A DNA stretch of 64,000 nt from NCBI RefSeq assembly GCF_049965695.1, contig NZ_JBMFWB010000003.1, positions 48,787 to 112,786 on the forward strand. Reading direction: 5' to 3'. The notes below the pieces were generated by a model that was not told where the DNA came from, made no database searches, and saw only the letters and a program-made list of their open reading frames with translations. The DNA comes from Athalassotoga sp049965695. Its GTDB lineage: Bacteria > Thermotogota > Thermotogae > Mesoaciditogales > Mesoaciditogaceae. Each line of letters opens with the position of its first letter. The first letter of the stretch is position 1. Positions 1 to 9,108 of this stretch are shown here, piece after piece. The position numbers and the translations under genes were made by a program.

Positions 1-323
1 CAGGCAATGGTAAATTTTTCAAACTTGTCCGGCGGTATGGCGGAGATGCGTCTGTATTCCTTCGTTACAAGGTAAACATTTCTCCTGTCTATTTCGCTCA
101 ATTTTTCGTTTACCTTGGGCCTGTTAAAATATTCGACAAAAGCAGCCATTTTGGGAGAGGTTCCCATATCGAACATCGTTCTTGCAAGTTTACCTGCAAC
201 CTCCGATCTATCCATTGCGGCTTTGGGAGGCATTTTCGTTCTCATGTCCCATTCAACAAGGGCATAGGCTGCCTTGAACTTTGCTATTTCCTTGTTGTAA
301 TCGTAAAATTCTTTTATTTCCAT
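1..323 (-). CDS. M32 family metallocarboxypeptidase (carboxypeptidase Taq), N-terminal part
   Basis: The gene starts at an ATG at 323 (GGGGTGATC lies just upstream) and runs off the left edge, so only about the first 107 residues are visible. They carry the N-terminal pattern of carboxypeptidase Taq: a helix with ALVEWDMRTKMPPKA near residue 20, then long charged helices ending in a VYLVTKEYRRISAIPP-type segment. The family trims C-terminal residues from peptides in the cytoplasm using an HExxH zinc site, which would lie outside the window. It is the last visible gene of the purine operon (5 bp after the aminohydrolase). I am fairly sure of the family; the active site cannot be checked here. 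Confidence 0.8.
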   Translation of the reverse strand, partial: MEIKEFYDYNKEIAKFKAAYALVEWDMRTKMPPKAAMDRSEVAGKLARTMFDMGTSPKMAAFVEYFNRPKVNEKLSEIDRRNVYLVTKEYRRISAIPPDKFEKFTIA

Positions 324-328
324 TTCGA

Positions 329-1675
329 TCACCCCTTCAGCAATTTTCGTGATATCTCGTTTTGCCTCTTGATAAGATAATCTATGTCTTCAACCTTTAA
401 ATTCCCATCTTCAACGATTACCCTTCCGTTTACCATGTTGAAATTCACTTTCTGCGCATCGCACATGATGATTGCCCCGACAGGATCGTCAAGACCTCCG
501 GCAAATGCGAGTTTGTTCATGTCAAACATCACCAAATCAGCGGCCTTTCCAACTTCTATCGATCCTATGTAATCATCCATTCTCAGTACCCTTGCGCCGC
601 CCATCGAAGCCATCTCGAGTGCCTCTTTCGGTGTCATGGCATCCGGCCCGTACTTTACCCTTTGAAGCAGCATGGCATTTCTTGCCTCTAAAATCATGTT
701 GGAGGTATCGTTGGATGCGCTACCGTCAATTCCAAGGGAAAGTCTCATACCTTTCATTTTGGAAATAGGTGCGATTCCGGAACCCAGTCTCATGTTTGAA
801 GTCGGACAATGCGAGATCCCCACATCGTTTGCTTTCATCTTTTCAATGTCCCGATCACTCACATGGACCGTATGCGCAAACCACACCTGCGGGTTAAGCC
901 AGCCTAACTTTTCCATGTAATCGACGGGCCTGAGGCCAAACTTTTCAAGGCAAAATTCCTCTTCGTCTTTGGTTTCGGCAAGATGTGTGTGCAAAAGTAC
1001 GCCATGCTTTTTAGCCATTTCAAGAGTTTTGATCATTAAAGATTCCGTAACGGAGAAAGGAGAGCATGGAGCAAGCGCTATTCTTGTCATTGCGTATTTC
1101 GATCTATCATGGTATTTTGAAATGACCCTTTCGTATTCCGAAAGGATTTCATTTTCATCCTGCACGACAGAATCGGGAGGAAGTCCTCCGTCTTTTTTTG
1201 ACATCGACATGGATCCTCTTGTCGGATGAAATCTGAGGCCAACGTGTGAAACTCCTTTGATCTCCTCATCGAAGATCGCATTTCTGCCGTAAGGATAAAG
1301 GTAAAGCATATCGCTCGATGTTGTTACGCCGCTTAAGGCCATTTCACAGGATGCAATGGTTGCGCTCACGTATGAAGACTCTTCATCCAGATTTTTCCAT
1401 ATTTCGTAAAGATTGACAAGCCAATCGAACAATTTGGCACTCTGGACGGATTTAACATTCCTCGTTAAAGTTTGGTAAAAGTGATGATGTGTGTTTACAA
1501 AACCGGGAAGCATGACCATGTTTGAACAATCGACGATCCTATCGAATTTCCCTTCGGGCTGAACTTTACCCACATAAGTTATAACGTTATCATCAACAAC
1601 TACACATGCATCTTCAATTTCCCCTTGCTTTGAAAGTGTTTCGAGGAAATTTATGTCTTTGAAAAGGTACTTCAA
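329..1675 (-). CDS. 8-oxoguanine deaminase-like amidohydrolase (SsnA/AtzB superfamily)
   Basis: A 448-residue metal-dependent amidohydrolase. Visible motifs are the metal-binding NTHHHFYQTLTR (about residues 61-72), HTHLAET (about 230), HTVHV (about 268) and a late Asp in GIDGSASND (about 318). The HHHFYQTLTR signature is the one I associate with 8-oxoguanine deaminases, which convert 8-oxoguanine to urate; SsnA and hydroxyatrazine hydrolases are close relatives. The start is a TTG behind GGGAGGGGTACAA; its TTGA overlaps the stop of the PLP enzyme gene. With the adjacent molybdenum hydroxylase and adenine deaminase it points to purine breakdown. The exact substrate is inferred. Confidence 0.78.
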   Translation of the reverse strand: MKYLFKDINFLETLSKQGEIEDACVVVDDNVITYVGKVQPEGKFDRIVDCSNMVMLPGFVNTHHHFYQTLTRNVKSVQSAKLFDWLVNLYEIWKNLDEESSYVSATIASCEMALSGVTTSSDMLYLYPYGRNAIFDEEIKGVSHVGLRFHPTRGSMSMSKKDGGLPPDSVVQDENEILSEYERVISKYHDRSKYAMTRIALAPCSPFSVTESLMIKTLEMAKKHGVLLHTHLAETKDEEEFCLEKFGLRPVDYMEKLGWLNPQVWFAHTVHVSDRDIEKMKANDVGISHCPTSNMRLGSGIAPISKMKGMRLSLGIDGSASNDTSNMILEARNAMLLQRVKYGPDAMTPKEALEMASMGGARVLRMDDYIGSIEVGKAADLVMFDMNKLAFAGGLDDPVGAIIMCDAQKVNFNMVNGRVIVEDGNLKVEDIDYLIKRQNEISRKLLKG

Positions 1676-3063
1676 TTGTACCCCTCCCGTTTCCTGTATT
1701 CAAGTATCATTTTATCGGTTTCGCCAACGACTTTTTGCTGATCTTCCCAGTATTTCTGATCAACTTGAGAGTTAAGTTCTTCGACTGTTTTTCCCTGCTG
1801 CTCGACCCATGTGTAATACTTCAAATTATGCCATCTGCGTCTATTTTCAAGGGTGCCTTCGAAGAGCCAGTCTGTTTTGACGCCCATAAATATAGAATTG
1901 AACCTCGATTTTGCCTCCGCAAGATCCATCTTTCCGTATTGTTTGTCAAGATCTGCCATGACCGAATGGTACCTGTCTATCGTATCCGTTGCTATCGTGA
2001 TTATATTATCGTTTGGCCCAAATTTGTACTCTTTGGCAACCTTTATGGCGCCCAGCACGTTTGCAACGCCTGATATTCCAAAGATCGTTGACATTTCTTC
2101 TACAGCCTTTGGATCTATGAAACCTTTCAGAAATTTTTTACCGACCTCATCTGTCAACAGTTGAAGTCCTTTCTTTGATTCCATATCATCAATCGCGACA
2201 ACCGCGTCTGAATTCATGACGTTGTGTATCCACGTCACGTGCTTGTCCCCTATTCCTTGAATATCATGGGTTCCATAGCCGTTCATGGAGATCGTAGGAC
2301 ATTGTATGGGCTCAAGCGTTACCACTTTTGCATCGCCGAAGACCTGTTTTACCCTATCGCCGCATGCTATGGTGCCTGCCGATCCCACTCCGGAAACAAC
2401 GGCAGCGATTTTACCATTTCCTATTTTTTCACGTTGAACAAGTTCTACCATCGTATTGCCGGTAACGTAATAGTGAAACCTGTAATTTCCAAATTCGCTG
2501 AATTGATTCAATATTCTGACTTTTTCCGGATCTTTAGACCAAATTTCTTTCGATTTATCGTAAATTTCTTTTACATTCGATTCTGATCCCGGAGTGGCGA
2601 TAACCCTTGCACCGTAAGCGTTTATTATTTGAAATCTTTCCTTACTCATGCCTTCCGGAAGGATGACTATCGTATCGAATTTCATCCTGCATCCCACCCA
2701 TGCCCCGCCTATGCCGTAATTACCTGTGGATGGCCATATCAAAGTGTTGTAAGATGGGTCAACTTCATTTCTTATGACTTTTTCAACCAAAATGGAATAT
2801 GTCGCTCCCACTTTATGACTTCCCGTTGGAAAATCACGTCCGTACATGACTATTATGTTTGCGTCGACACCCGTCAATGTCTTTGGAAGCACCACGTATT
2901 TTATTTTGTTATCGGAACCGCGCCATGTTATGTTGAAAAAGTTTATAGGATCCAAAGGATCTTCTCTCATCTTCTCAAGTGCAATTTTCCTTACTTTGGG
3001 ATCGATCTTGTCAGGATGTAACATTTCTTCAAACGTGGGACCTATTACCTTTTTAGAACTCAT
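1672..3063 (-). CDS. PLP-dependent enzyme of the cysteine synthase/threonine synthase fold, substrate unknown
   Basis: A 463-residue fold-type II PLP enzyme. The probable Schiff-base lysine is in PTGSHKVGATYS (near residue 83), followed by an Asn-containing loop STGNYGIGG (near 112) and a phosphate-cup-like glycine stretch SGVGSAGT (near 225). It is longer than ordinary cysteine synthase (about 310) and lacks a CBS domain. The start is ATG behind GAGGAGGAATAACA, 2 bp from the molybdenum hydroxylase gene. In enterobacterial and clostridial purine/urate clusters a fold-II PLP lyase (YgeX, diaminopropionate ammonia-lyase) sits beside SsnA and XdhD; this gene may play that role, but that is inference from context only. 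Confidence 0.6.
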   Translation of the reverse strand: MSSKKVIGPTFEEMLHPDKIDPKVRKIALEKMREDPLDPINFFNITWRGSDNKIKYVVLPKTLTGVDANIIVMYGRDFPTGSHKVGATYSILVEKVIRNEVDPSYNTLIWPSTGNYGIGGAWVGCRMKFDTIVILPEGMSKERFQIINAYGARVIATPGSESNVKEIYDKSKEIWSKDPEKVRILNQFSEFGNYRFHYYVTGNTMVELVQREKIGNGKIAAVVSGVGSAGTIACGDRVKQVFGDAKVVTLEPIQCPTISMNGYGTHDIQGIGDKHVTWIHNVMNSDAVVAIDDMESKKGLQLLTDEVGKKFLKGFIDPKAVEEMSTIFGISGVANVLGAIKVAKEYKFGPNDNIITIATDTIDRYHSVMADLDKQYGKMDLAEAKSRFNSIFMGVKTDWLFEGTLENRRRWHNLKYYTWVEQQGKTVEELNSQVDQKYWEDQQKVVGETDKMILEYRKREGYN

Positions 3064-3065
3064 TG

Positions 3066-5360
3066 TTATTCCTCCTCTATAAGATTTAGCACATATTCCT
3101 GCGTTGCAGGTATGCTTTTAACCCTTTTCCCTATCGCATTTGATATACCATTTGCCACTGCCGCCGGTGCCGGCATTAAAGATGGTTCTCCTATTCCTTT
3201 TGCACCGAAAGGACCTTGTGAAAATTCATCTTCGACGAAATCTATTTTTATGCTTTGCGGGATATCATTTATCGTCGGAATTATGTAGGTACTGAAGTTG
3301 TCTGTCAATATCTTTCCATCCCGCATCTTTATTTCTTCGTATAAAGCGTACCCCATTCCCTGTACAAATCCACCTTCAACCTGACCCGTAAGGCCGACGG
3401 GATTTAAAGCCTTACCGACATCGTGAGAGGTGAACACATCAACAACGGACGTCCTGCCAGTCAGCATATCGACTTCAACAACCACTATTTGCGTTGCGTA
3501 AGAATACGTAAGATATGCCTCCCCGAGGCCTGTTTTTGGATCCCAGTTGAGTTTCGGAGATTTAAACCAACTACTCGATATAAGGTTAACGTTTGAATTG
3601 TAACAAATGCCTACAATTTCTTCAAATGTCATCTTCACATCGCCGGAAAAGATCACTCCGTCTTTTATGGTCACTTCTTCTTCATCCACATCTTTGATCT
3701 TTGAAAACATAGAGAGTATCTTACTTTTTATCTGTTCACACGCTTCCTTCACGGCATTTCCGCTGAACAAGGTCGCGCGTGACGCAACCGTAGGACCGCT
3801 GTCCTGAACGTAAGAGGTGTCCGTGTTCTCAACGGATATTTTTTCAAATTTTTGTCCCAGCGTTTCTGCCGCTATCATGGCCAGCACGGTTTTCATACCC
3901 TGACCCATTTCGGTGTTTCCAACATGAATGCTTACGCTTCCGTCTCTTTGAATCTGAACAAGCGCACCGGCGGCATCCAAAGATTGACCGGCTGCTCCAA
4001 GTGCTACACCGTAAATTATGTGTGAAACACCTATGCCTCTCTTTTTGAACCTGTTCTTTGAATTGAATTCAGAAACGGATTTTTTCAAATTCTCGTAATC
4101 GGCTAATTTTATCGCATGCATTATCGTTTCAACAGCGCCAACTGATTCGGTCAAAAGATGATCTGTCGATGTTTTACTGCCCACCTTGAGCGCATTTTTC
4201 AATCTTAAGTCTATTGGATCGATTCCAAGTTGTTTTGAAGATTCATCCATTATCGATTCTATCGCAAAAAGCACCTGTGGGCTTCCAAAACCTCTGAATG
4301 CACCGCATGGAACTTTGTTTGTGTAAACTCCGTCTATATCAACCTTTACATTCGGCACATCGTAAGCGCCGGCGGCATGGACAAGACTTCTGTACATCAC
4401 TATGGGCGATAATGTGGCGTAAGCACCGATATCCATGTGGGCTTTTATCTCCATTGCAACCAATCTGCCGTCTTTTTTAAATCCAACTTTGTAATGAGAT
4501 TTTATAGGATGCCTTTTGCTTGTGAACTGGATATCCACCTCTCTCGAGTAGGAAAGCAAAACAGGTCTTTTCGTATGGTAAGCAAGCAAAGCACATTGTG
4601 CCGCCACGTAGGAAGGCACATCTTCTTTTCCTCCAAAGGCACCTCCGGTGTCAGATTGAACTATCCTGATCGAATTCATGGAAATGCCAAGTATTTTAGG
4701 AACAGCATTTTGAACGTAATACGGGCATTGCATCGAACCGTAAATCGTCATTCCGGAAGGTTCTGGAACCGCAAATATCCCTTGCGTTTCAAGATAAGCA
4801 TGCTCTTGATAGTCCGCAAAAAAATCATCTTCGATTATCATGTCGGATTGTTTGAATCCTTCTTCAACATTTCCCTTTCTTATCTTCTTAGATGTGAGGA
4901 TATTTCCGGATTCATGAACTTTTATTTCATTTTTCAGAGATTCCTCGATTGATAAAACCGGCGGGAGGTCTTCGTATTCAACCTCAACCGCATCTGCAGC
5001 CATGTTAGCGATCTGCTGGCTTTCGGCTGCAACAAGCGCAACGACATCTCCGAAGTACCTGACTTCTTCTCCGATGGGTACAAGGCAAGGCATATCTTCA
5101 ACGACTTCTCCAAGTTGATTCTCGCCAGGAATATCTTTGTAAGTCAGGACCGCCTTGACACCATTTATTTTTTTCGCTTTATCGGTGTTTATCCGCTTAA
5201 GACGAGCGCGTGAATGCTTCGAAAGCACAAGCGCACCGTAAAGCATCCCTTTGAATTCGTAATCCGAGACAAATTTACTCTCACCTTTCACTTTTTGAAT
5301 CGCGTCAACGCGTTTTACCTTTTTTCCGATCGTCGTCATTTCAGAAGTTTTAGTTTCCAT
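3066..5360 (-). CDS. Molybdenum hydroxylase large subunit (xanthine dehydrogenase family)
   Basis: A 764-residue molybdopterin-binding subunit of the xanthine dehydrogenase/aldehyde oxidase family. Visible motifs: the cofactor loop GGAFGGKED (about residue 245), PCGAFRGFGSPQ (about 355), GNTEMGQG (about 485) and GAKGIGEPSL near residue 720, whose Glu (about 725) is the usual catalytic base. It oxidises purine or a similar N-heterocycle at a Mo centre. No [2Fe-2S] or FAD subunit is encoded in the window, so electron-transfer partners must come from elsewhere. I chose the ATG at 5360 because GAGGGGG ends 6 bp upstream; an in-frame TTG at 5375 lies before that site. It sits between ade and the PLP gene. 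Confidence 0.82.
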   Translation of the reverse strand: METKTSEMTTIGKKVKRVDAIQKVKGESKFVSDYEFKGMLYGALVLSKHSRARLKRINTDKAKKINGVKAVLTYKDIPGENQLGEVVEDMPCLVPIGEEVRYFGDVVALVAAESQQIANMAADAVEVEYEDLPPVLSIEESLKNEIKVHESGNILTSKKIRKGNVEEGFKQSDMIIEDDFFADYQEHAYLETQGIFAVPEPSGMTIYGSMQCPYYVQNAVPKILGISMNSIRIVQSDTGGAFGGKEDVPSYVAAQCALLAYHTKRPVLLSYSREVDIQFTSKRHPIKSHYKVGFKKDGRLVAMEIKAHMDIGAYATLSPIVMYRSLVHAAGAYDVPNVKVDIDGVYTNKVPCGAFRGFGSPQVLFAIESIMDESSKQLGIDPIDLRLKNALKVGSKTSTDHLLTESVGAVETIMHAIKLADYENLKKSVSEFNSKNRFKKRGIGVSHIIYGVALGAAGQSLDAAGALVQIQRDGSVSIHVGNTEMGQGMKTVLAMIAAETLGQKFEKISVENTDTSYVQDSGPTVASRATLFSGNAVKEACEQIKSKILSMFSKIKDVDEEEVTIKDGVIFSGDVKMTFEEIVGICYNSNVNLISSSWFKSPKLNWDPKTGLGEAYLTYSYATQIVVVEVDMLTGRTSVVDVFTSHDVGKALNPVGLTGQVEGGFVQGMGYALYEEIKMRDGKILTDNFSTYIIPTINDIPQSIKIDFVEDEFSQGPFGAKGIGEPSLMPAPAAVANGISNAIGKRVKSIPATQEYVLNLIEEE

Positions 5361-5371
5361 TTGGTACCCCC

Positions 5372-7084
5372 TCAAATACCGATATTCACGAAATTACCCT
5401 TGGTAACATCCACAAGTCCGAAATTTGTTATCCTCAATTTCGGTATGACAGCAAGTTGAACAAAAGATAACACCATAAATGGATCATTTATTATACACCC
5501 GATCGATCTTGCCGCTTCCTTCAATTCCTTTATTTTTTTAACAACTTCTTCTGTTGTCAGGGAAGACATAAGACCTCCTATTGAAAGGGGAAGTTTGGCT
5601 ATGATATGTCCGTTGCTTGAAACGACAATTCCACCTTTCATATTCAAAATTTCATTTATGGCCAAAACCATGTCAAGATCATTTGTTCCGACGACAGACA
5701 TGTTGTGAGAATCATGGCCGACGGATGTCGCTATCGCACCGTTTTTGATTCCAAAGCCCGTAACGGCACCTGCGAATACCGACTTTTCCGCGGAATATCT
5801 CGATACAACTGCAATTTTAAGCAAATCGTTTTTAACGTCGGGCACTTTTGCGGGCGGGATATCAAAAATTTCTTCGGAAGTCACTATGCTATCGTTGAAA
5901 ACTCTTATGGATCTTGTTTGATTTCCATTTGAAAGTATCGTCAGATCATCTTCTTCAATTTTCGTGATTTTGAAATTGCCGTCCAACTTCTGTTCGATGT
6001 TGTTTCCAACGACATCCGTTGTCAATTTACCGTCGCGGGCAATTATCTTTGAATCTTTTATGACGATCTTCGGGAAAAAATTTTCAAGAGATTCCGTTAC
6101 AACCATATCTGCCTTGTAAGATGGCGCTATCGCTCCCATACTTCTAAGGCCGTAAAACTGGGCTGAATTTATCGTTGCCATTCTTATCGCAATGATGGGA
6201 TCGATTCCCTTTGATATCGCACGTCTTACCATGTTATCTATATGACCATCTTTTACTATATCGTCTGGATGACGGTCATCGGTGCAAAAAGAGAAAAATC
6301 TCTCGTTTTGCGCGGTAACGGCATCTATCAGATCATCAAGATTTCTCGCAACGCTTCCTTCTCTGATTAAAACCTGCATGCCACGGGATATTTTTTCAAG
6401 TGCTTCTGATTCATTTGTGCATTCATGATCTGTTCTTATGAAGGCCGACGCGTAAGCGTTAAGGCTCTTGCCTGAAAGTCCCGGAGCATGACCGTCTATT
6501 TTTTTGTAAAGATGTCTTATTATCTCTATCTTTGTCATAAGATCTCTGTCGGTGTTTATAACGCCCGGATAATTCATGACCTCTCCCAGTCCGAGTACCC
6601 TTGGATATTTTGTGACAAGTGCTATTGTGTCTATCGAGGTTATTTCAGATCCGCTCGTCTCCATCTTCGTGGTCGGAACGCAAGACGGGATCATCATGTA
6701 AATGTTAAGTGGAATTCCTTCGGTGTATTGAAGCATGTATTCAATGCCAGTCGTACCGATAACGTTCGCAATCTCATGTGGGTCGGCAATGATAGTGGTT
6801 GTTCCTCTTGGCAAAATCGTCCTTGCGAATTCAACCGGATCTACCATTGAACTTTCGATGTGCACGTGGGCGTCTATTAAACCGGGAACAACGTAATTAC
6901 CTTCCAGGTCTATGACCTTTTTGCCCGATCTGTAATCTCCCACTCCGGCGATTCTCTTCCTGTAAAGTGCTATGTTACCCTCTTCTATATTTCCAGTAAA
7001 TACATTGACAATTTTGCAATTTGTCAAAAGTACGTCGGCAGGCACTTTCCCAAGGGCAACAGGGATTATCTCTTCAATTTTCAT
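5372..7084 (-). CDS. ade: Adenine deaminase
   Basis: A 570-residue adenine deaminase of the amidohydrolase superfamily, converting adenine to hypoxanthine and ammonia. Hallmarks are PGLIDAHVHIESSMVDP (about residues 67-83), GTTTIIADPHEIANV (about 94), IDGHAPGLSG (about 197), and TDDRHP (about 268) for metal binding; the C-terminal domain has GHDSHNM (about 454) and SSNGHI. Length and motif order match the bacterial family. Start ATG with GAGGGGC upstream; its first codons overlap the thioesterase stop by 11 bp, implying translational coupling. Its product hypoxanthine is a natural substrate for the molybdenum hydroxylase encoded next. Confidence 0.92.
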   Translation of the reverse strand: MKIEEIIPVALGKVPADVLLTNCKIVNVFTGNIEEGNIALYRKRIAGVGDYRSGKKVIDLEGNYVVPGLIDAHVHIESSMVDPVEFARTILPRGTTTIIADPHEIANVIGTTGIEYMLQYTEGIPLNIYMMIPSCVPTTKMETSGSEITSIDTIALVTKYPRVLGLGEVMNYPGVINTDRDLMTKIEIIRHLYKKIDGHAPGLSGKSLNAYASAFIRTDHECTNESEALEKISRGMQVLIREGSVARNLDDLIDAVTAQNERFFSFCTDDRHPDDIVKDGHIDNMVRRAISKGIDPIIAIRMATINSAQFYGLRSMGAIAPSYKADMVVTESLENFFPKIVIKDSKIIARDGKLTTDVVGNNIEQKLDGNFKITKIEEDDLTILSNGNQTRSIRVFNDSIVTSEEIFDIPPAKVPDVKNDLLKIAVVSRYSAEKSVFAGAVTGFGIKNGAIATSVGHDSHNMSVVGTNDLDMVLAINEILNMKGGIVVSSNGHIIAKLPLSIGGLMSSLTTEEVVKKIKELKEAARSIGCIINDPFMVLSFVQLAVIPKLRITNFGLVDVTKGNFVNIGI

Positions 7085-7430
7085 GTTTAAAAGCCCCTCT
7101 TTTTACCGCTACTCTGACGTGATCGGCCCTGGCTATGAGCTTTTCACCAGATTTCACTTCTATATGAAAAGAAAACTTTCTATTGCTTTTTTCGATCAAA
7201 TTTGCAATGACCTTCACTTTCTCGCCCGGCCACGCGGGAGCGACATGATCCAAAGTTACATGCGCTCCAACCGTTATTTCATCATTCGAAAGAAAAGTTT
7301 GAGCAAATTCGGAAGCGGTTTCTTCCATCCATGCAAGCACAGTTGGTGTTGACAAAACGTCTGCATTTCCGCTTTTTAACGCGGAGGCAAGATCTTTTTG
7401 CGTGACTGTTTTTTCTTTTATCATCTCCAT
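7074..7430 (-). CDS. Hotdog-fold thioesterase, fluoroacetyl-CoA thioesterase (FlK)-like
   Basis: A 118-residue single hotdog-fold protein. The sequence TPTVLAWMEETASEFAQ followed by VGAHVTLDHVAPAWPGEKV is the pattern of the FlK-like/thioesterase group: a Thr and Glu on the long central helix and an Asp/His pair on the next strand. Such proteins hydrolyse acyl-CoA thioesters in the cytosol, and most members have unknown substrates. I set the start at the ATG at 7430, 6 bp after GAGGTGGT; the upstream degV gene stops at 7433. What it does in a purine operon is not evident. Confidence 0.72.
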   Translation of the reverse strand: MEMIKEKTVTQKDLASALKSGNADVLSTPTVLAWMEETASEFAQTFLSNDEITVGAHVTLDHVAPAWPGEKVKVIANLIEKSNRKFSFHIEVKSGEKLIARADHVRVAVKRGAFKHEN

Positions 7431-7432
7431 TT

Positions 7433-8290
7433 TTACACCACCTCTATTCCAAAACCACACATTCCCGGTCCAACATGCGTTGTTATGACTTTACCCGTCA
7501 TATGAAAGGAAGCATCAACGACTTCATATTTTCCCTTCATCTTTTCAAGCAATTCTTTTGCTTCTGCCTCGGCATTTGCATGTACCATGCATAATATGAC
7601 CTTAGATCCGAATGGAATGTATTTTCCGGATTGTTCGATAAGCATATCGTAAGCGTGGGACTTCCCTCTTGTCCTCCCAAATGGAATCATCTCTCCGTTT
7701 TTGTCTATCCAAACCCCAACTTTGAATTTCAGAACAGTACCGAAAAAGCCCTGAATTTTGGAAACGCGGCCTCCTTTCACAAGAAAAGAAAAGTCTGAAA
7801 CGTAAAAGATGGCTTGAAATTTGTCTTTTTCTCTGTCGATAACAAGTTGTTGGACTATTTCTTTGGGATTCATTCCTTGATTCGCAAGTTCTCTTGCCCT
7901 TCTTGCGACAAGCGGAATGACGGAAGAAGCCAATTTTGTGTCAAAAATCTCAACCGGTATTTTGGCCTCTTTTGCCGCCGTTGCAGCGGAATTAGCCGTG
8001 CCCGACATCTTTGAAGATAAGGTCAAAACGACTATACCCTCGTACCCCGATTGCTCTGCATTTCTGTACTTTTGTAAAAACTCAAAAACCGTTGGTTGCG
8101 ATGTTTTTGGTAATTCCGAAGTCTTTGATATCTTTTCGTAAAAATTCATCAATTCGGATGAATTTCTCGTATCATCTTCCTGAGTTCCATCAGACCATAT
8201 GACCTTTAAAGGTACCATATCCACGTCTAACTTTTCAAACCAATCCGGAGCCATATCGGCCGTACTATCCACGAATATCTTTATTCGCAA
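7433..8290 (-). CDS. DegV family fatty-acid-binding protein
   Basis: A 285-residue DegV/EDD-fold protein. N-terminal IKIFVDSTADMAPDW, the SQPTVFEF segment (near residue 65), the lipid-site SSKMSGTANSA loop (about 95-105) and GRVSKIQG (about 178) are all family hallmarks. FakB members bind a fatty acid for phosphorylation by FakA; no FakA is seen here, so ligand and role are open. The start is a TTG at 8290, 7 bp after GGAGGTGG; an in-frame upstream ATG overlaps this ribosome site and is less likely. It is the first gene of the leftward operon, with a TATAAT about 45 bp upstream. Confidence 0.85.
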   Translation of the reverse strand: MRIKIFVDSTADMAPDWFEKLDVDMVPLKVIWSDGTQEDDTRNSSELMNFYEKISKTSELPKTSQPTVFEFLQKYRNAEQSGYEGIVVLTLSSKMSGTANSAATAAKEAKIPVEIFDTKLASSVIPLVARRARELANQGMNPKEIVQQLVIDREKDKFQAIFYVSDFSFLVKGGRVSKIQGFFGTVLKFKVGVWIDKNGEMIPFGRTRGKSHAYDMLIEQSGKYIPFGSKVILCMVHANAEAEAKELLEKMKGKYEVVDASFHMTGKVITTHVGPGMCGFGIEVV

Positions 8291-8415
8291 ATAGTCCACC
8301 TCCATTCTAAACTACGTTTTCAACTTGTTTGTATTATATAGCATTTTAAGCCGGATGTGCTAATCTAAAAATTTGGTGTATAATTATAAAAATCGTGAAT
8401 AGGGAGGGGGATATC
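8291..8415. promoter_or_regulatory. Divergent promoter region between degV and mscL
   Basis: This 125-bp AT-rich gap carries a TATAAT on the minus strand (8333-8338) facing degV, with a weak -35 (TTAGCA) 19 bp further up. On the plus strand TATAAT at 8379-8384 faces mscL, without a convincing -35. No operator palindrome is obvious. Confidence 0.5.
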
Positions 8416-8877
8416 ATGCTCAAAGATTTTCGTAATTTTTTGTCTCGCGGAAACGTCTTGGACATGGCTGTTGGAATAATAATAGGTATAGCCTTGGGTT
8501 CCGTGGTATCGTCGCTTGTTAACGATATCATAATGCCACCAATAGGTTTACTTATAGGGAAAGTTAACTTTGCGGATCTTTTCGTCAACCTTTCAAACAA
8601 ACATTATTCTACCCTTGCGGCGGCAAAGGCTGCCGGTGCTCCGACGATAAATTACGGTGTTTTTGTGAACACCATCATCAATTTTTTGATAATCGCGTTC
8701 GTCGTGTTTTTGATGATAACTCTCGTCTACAAAACCCAAAAGAAATACCAAAAGCCTGCCGCTCCGGCACCCGTAACGACGAAAAAATGTCCTTACTGCA
8801 AAACCGATATACCGATAGATGCCGTGAGATGTCCCAATTGCACCTCCGATCTTTCCAATATTGAAAAAAAATCGTAG
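8416..8877 (+). CDS. mscL: Large-conductance mechanosensitive channel MscL
   Basis: A 153-residue MscL. The N-terminal LKDFRNFLSRGNVLDMAVG and the first transmembrane helix IIIGIALGSVVSSLVNDIIMP are diagnostic; a second helix lies near residues 86-108. The C-terminus holds a paired-cysteine module (CPYC...CPNC, about 124-142) of zinc-ribbon type, as in many MscL proteins of anaerobes. The channel opens under membrane tension to release solutes on osmotic downshock. Start ATG at 8416, 5 bp after GGGAGGGGG; an in-frame GTG at 8395 precedes that site and is unlikely. It appears to be a single-gene unit. Confidence 0.92.
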   Translation: MLKDFRNFLSRGNVLDMAVGIIIGIALGSVVSSLVNDIIMPPIGLLIGKVNFADLFVNLSNKHYSTLAAAKAAGAPTINYGVFVNTIINFLIIAFVVFLMITLVYKTQKKYQKPAAPAPVTTKKCPYCKTDIPIDAVRCPNCTSDLSNIEKKS

Positions 8878-9058
8878 GTTCTTCTTTGAGAAGGTGAAGG
8901 GGTGGAGGAATTTTCAAGGAAAATCGTGTTTATACTGAAAAAATGTTAATTCCGTCCTTTCATCGATATATCCAGATCATGTCGAAATTAGAAGATACCT
9001 TGTCGATTTTGGGTTTTTGGAAAGAAAGGCAGACGGCAGTACTTATAAAAAGATATAA

Positions 9059-9073
9059 CAGGGATATTCCCTG
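9059..9073. promoter_or_regulatory. Palindrome CAGGGA-TAT-TCCCTG upstream of the sugar ABC operon
   Basis: A perfect 6-bp inverted repeat around a 3-bp centre lies about 36 bp before the binding-protein gene and just downstream of AT-rich -10-like stretches (TATAAA, TATAAC at about 9044-9058). It could be an operator or a 5'-UTR hairpin. No adjacent regulator gene suggests which protein would bind. Confidence 0.35.
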
Positions 9074-9108
9074 ATAAGTCAAAAAATTCAAAGGGAGGTG
9101 TTTCTGAA

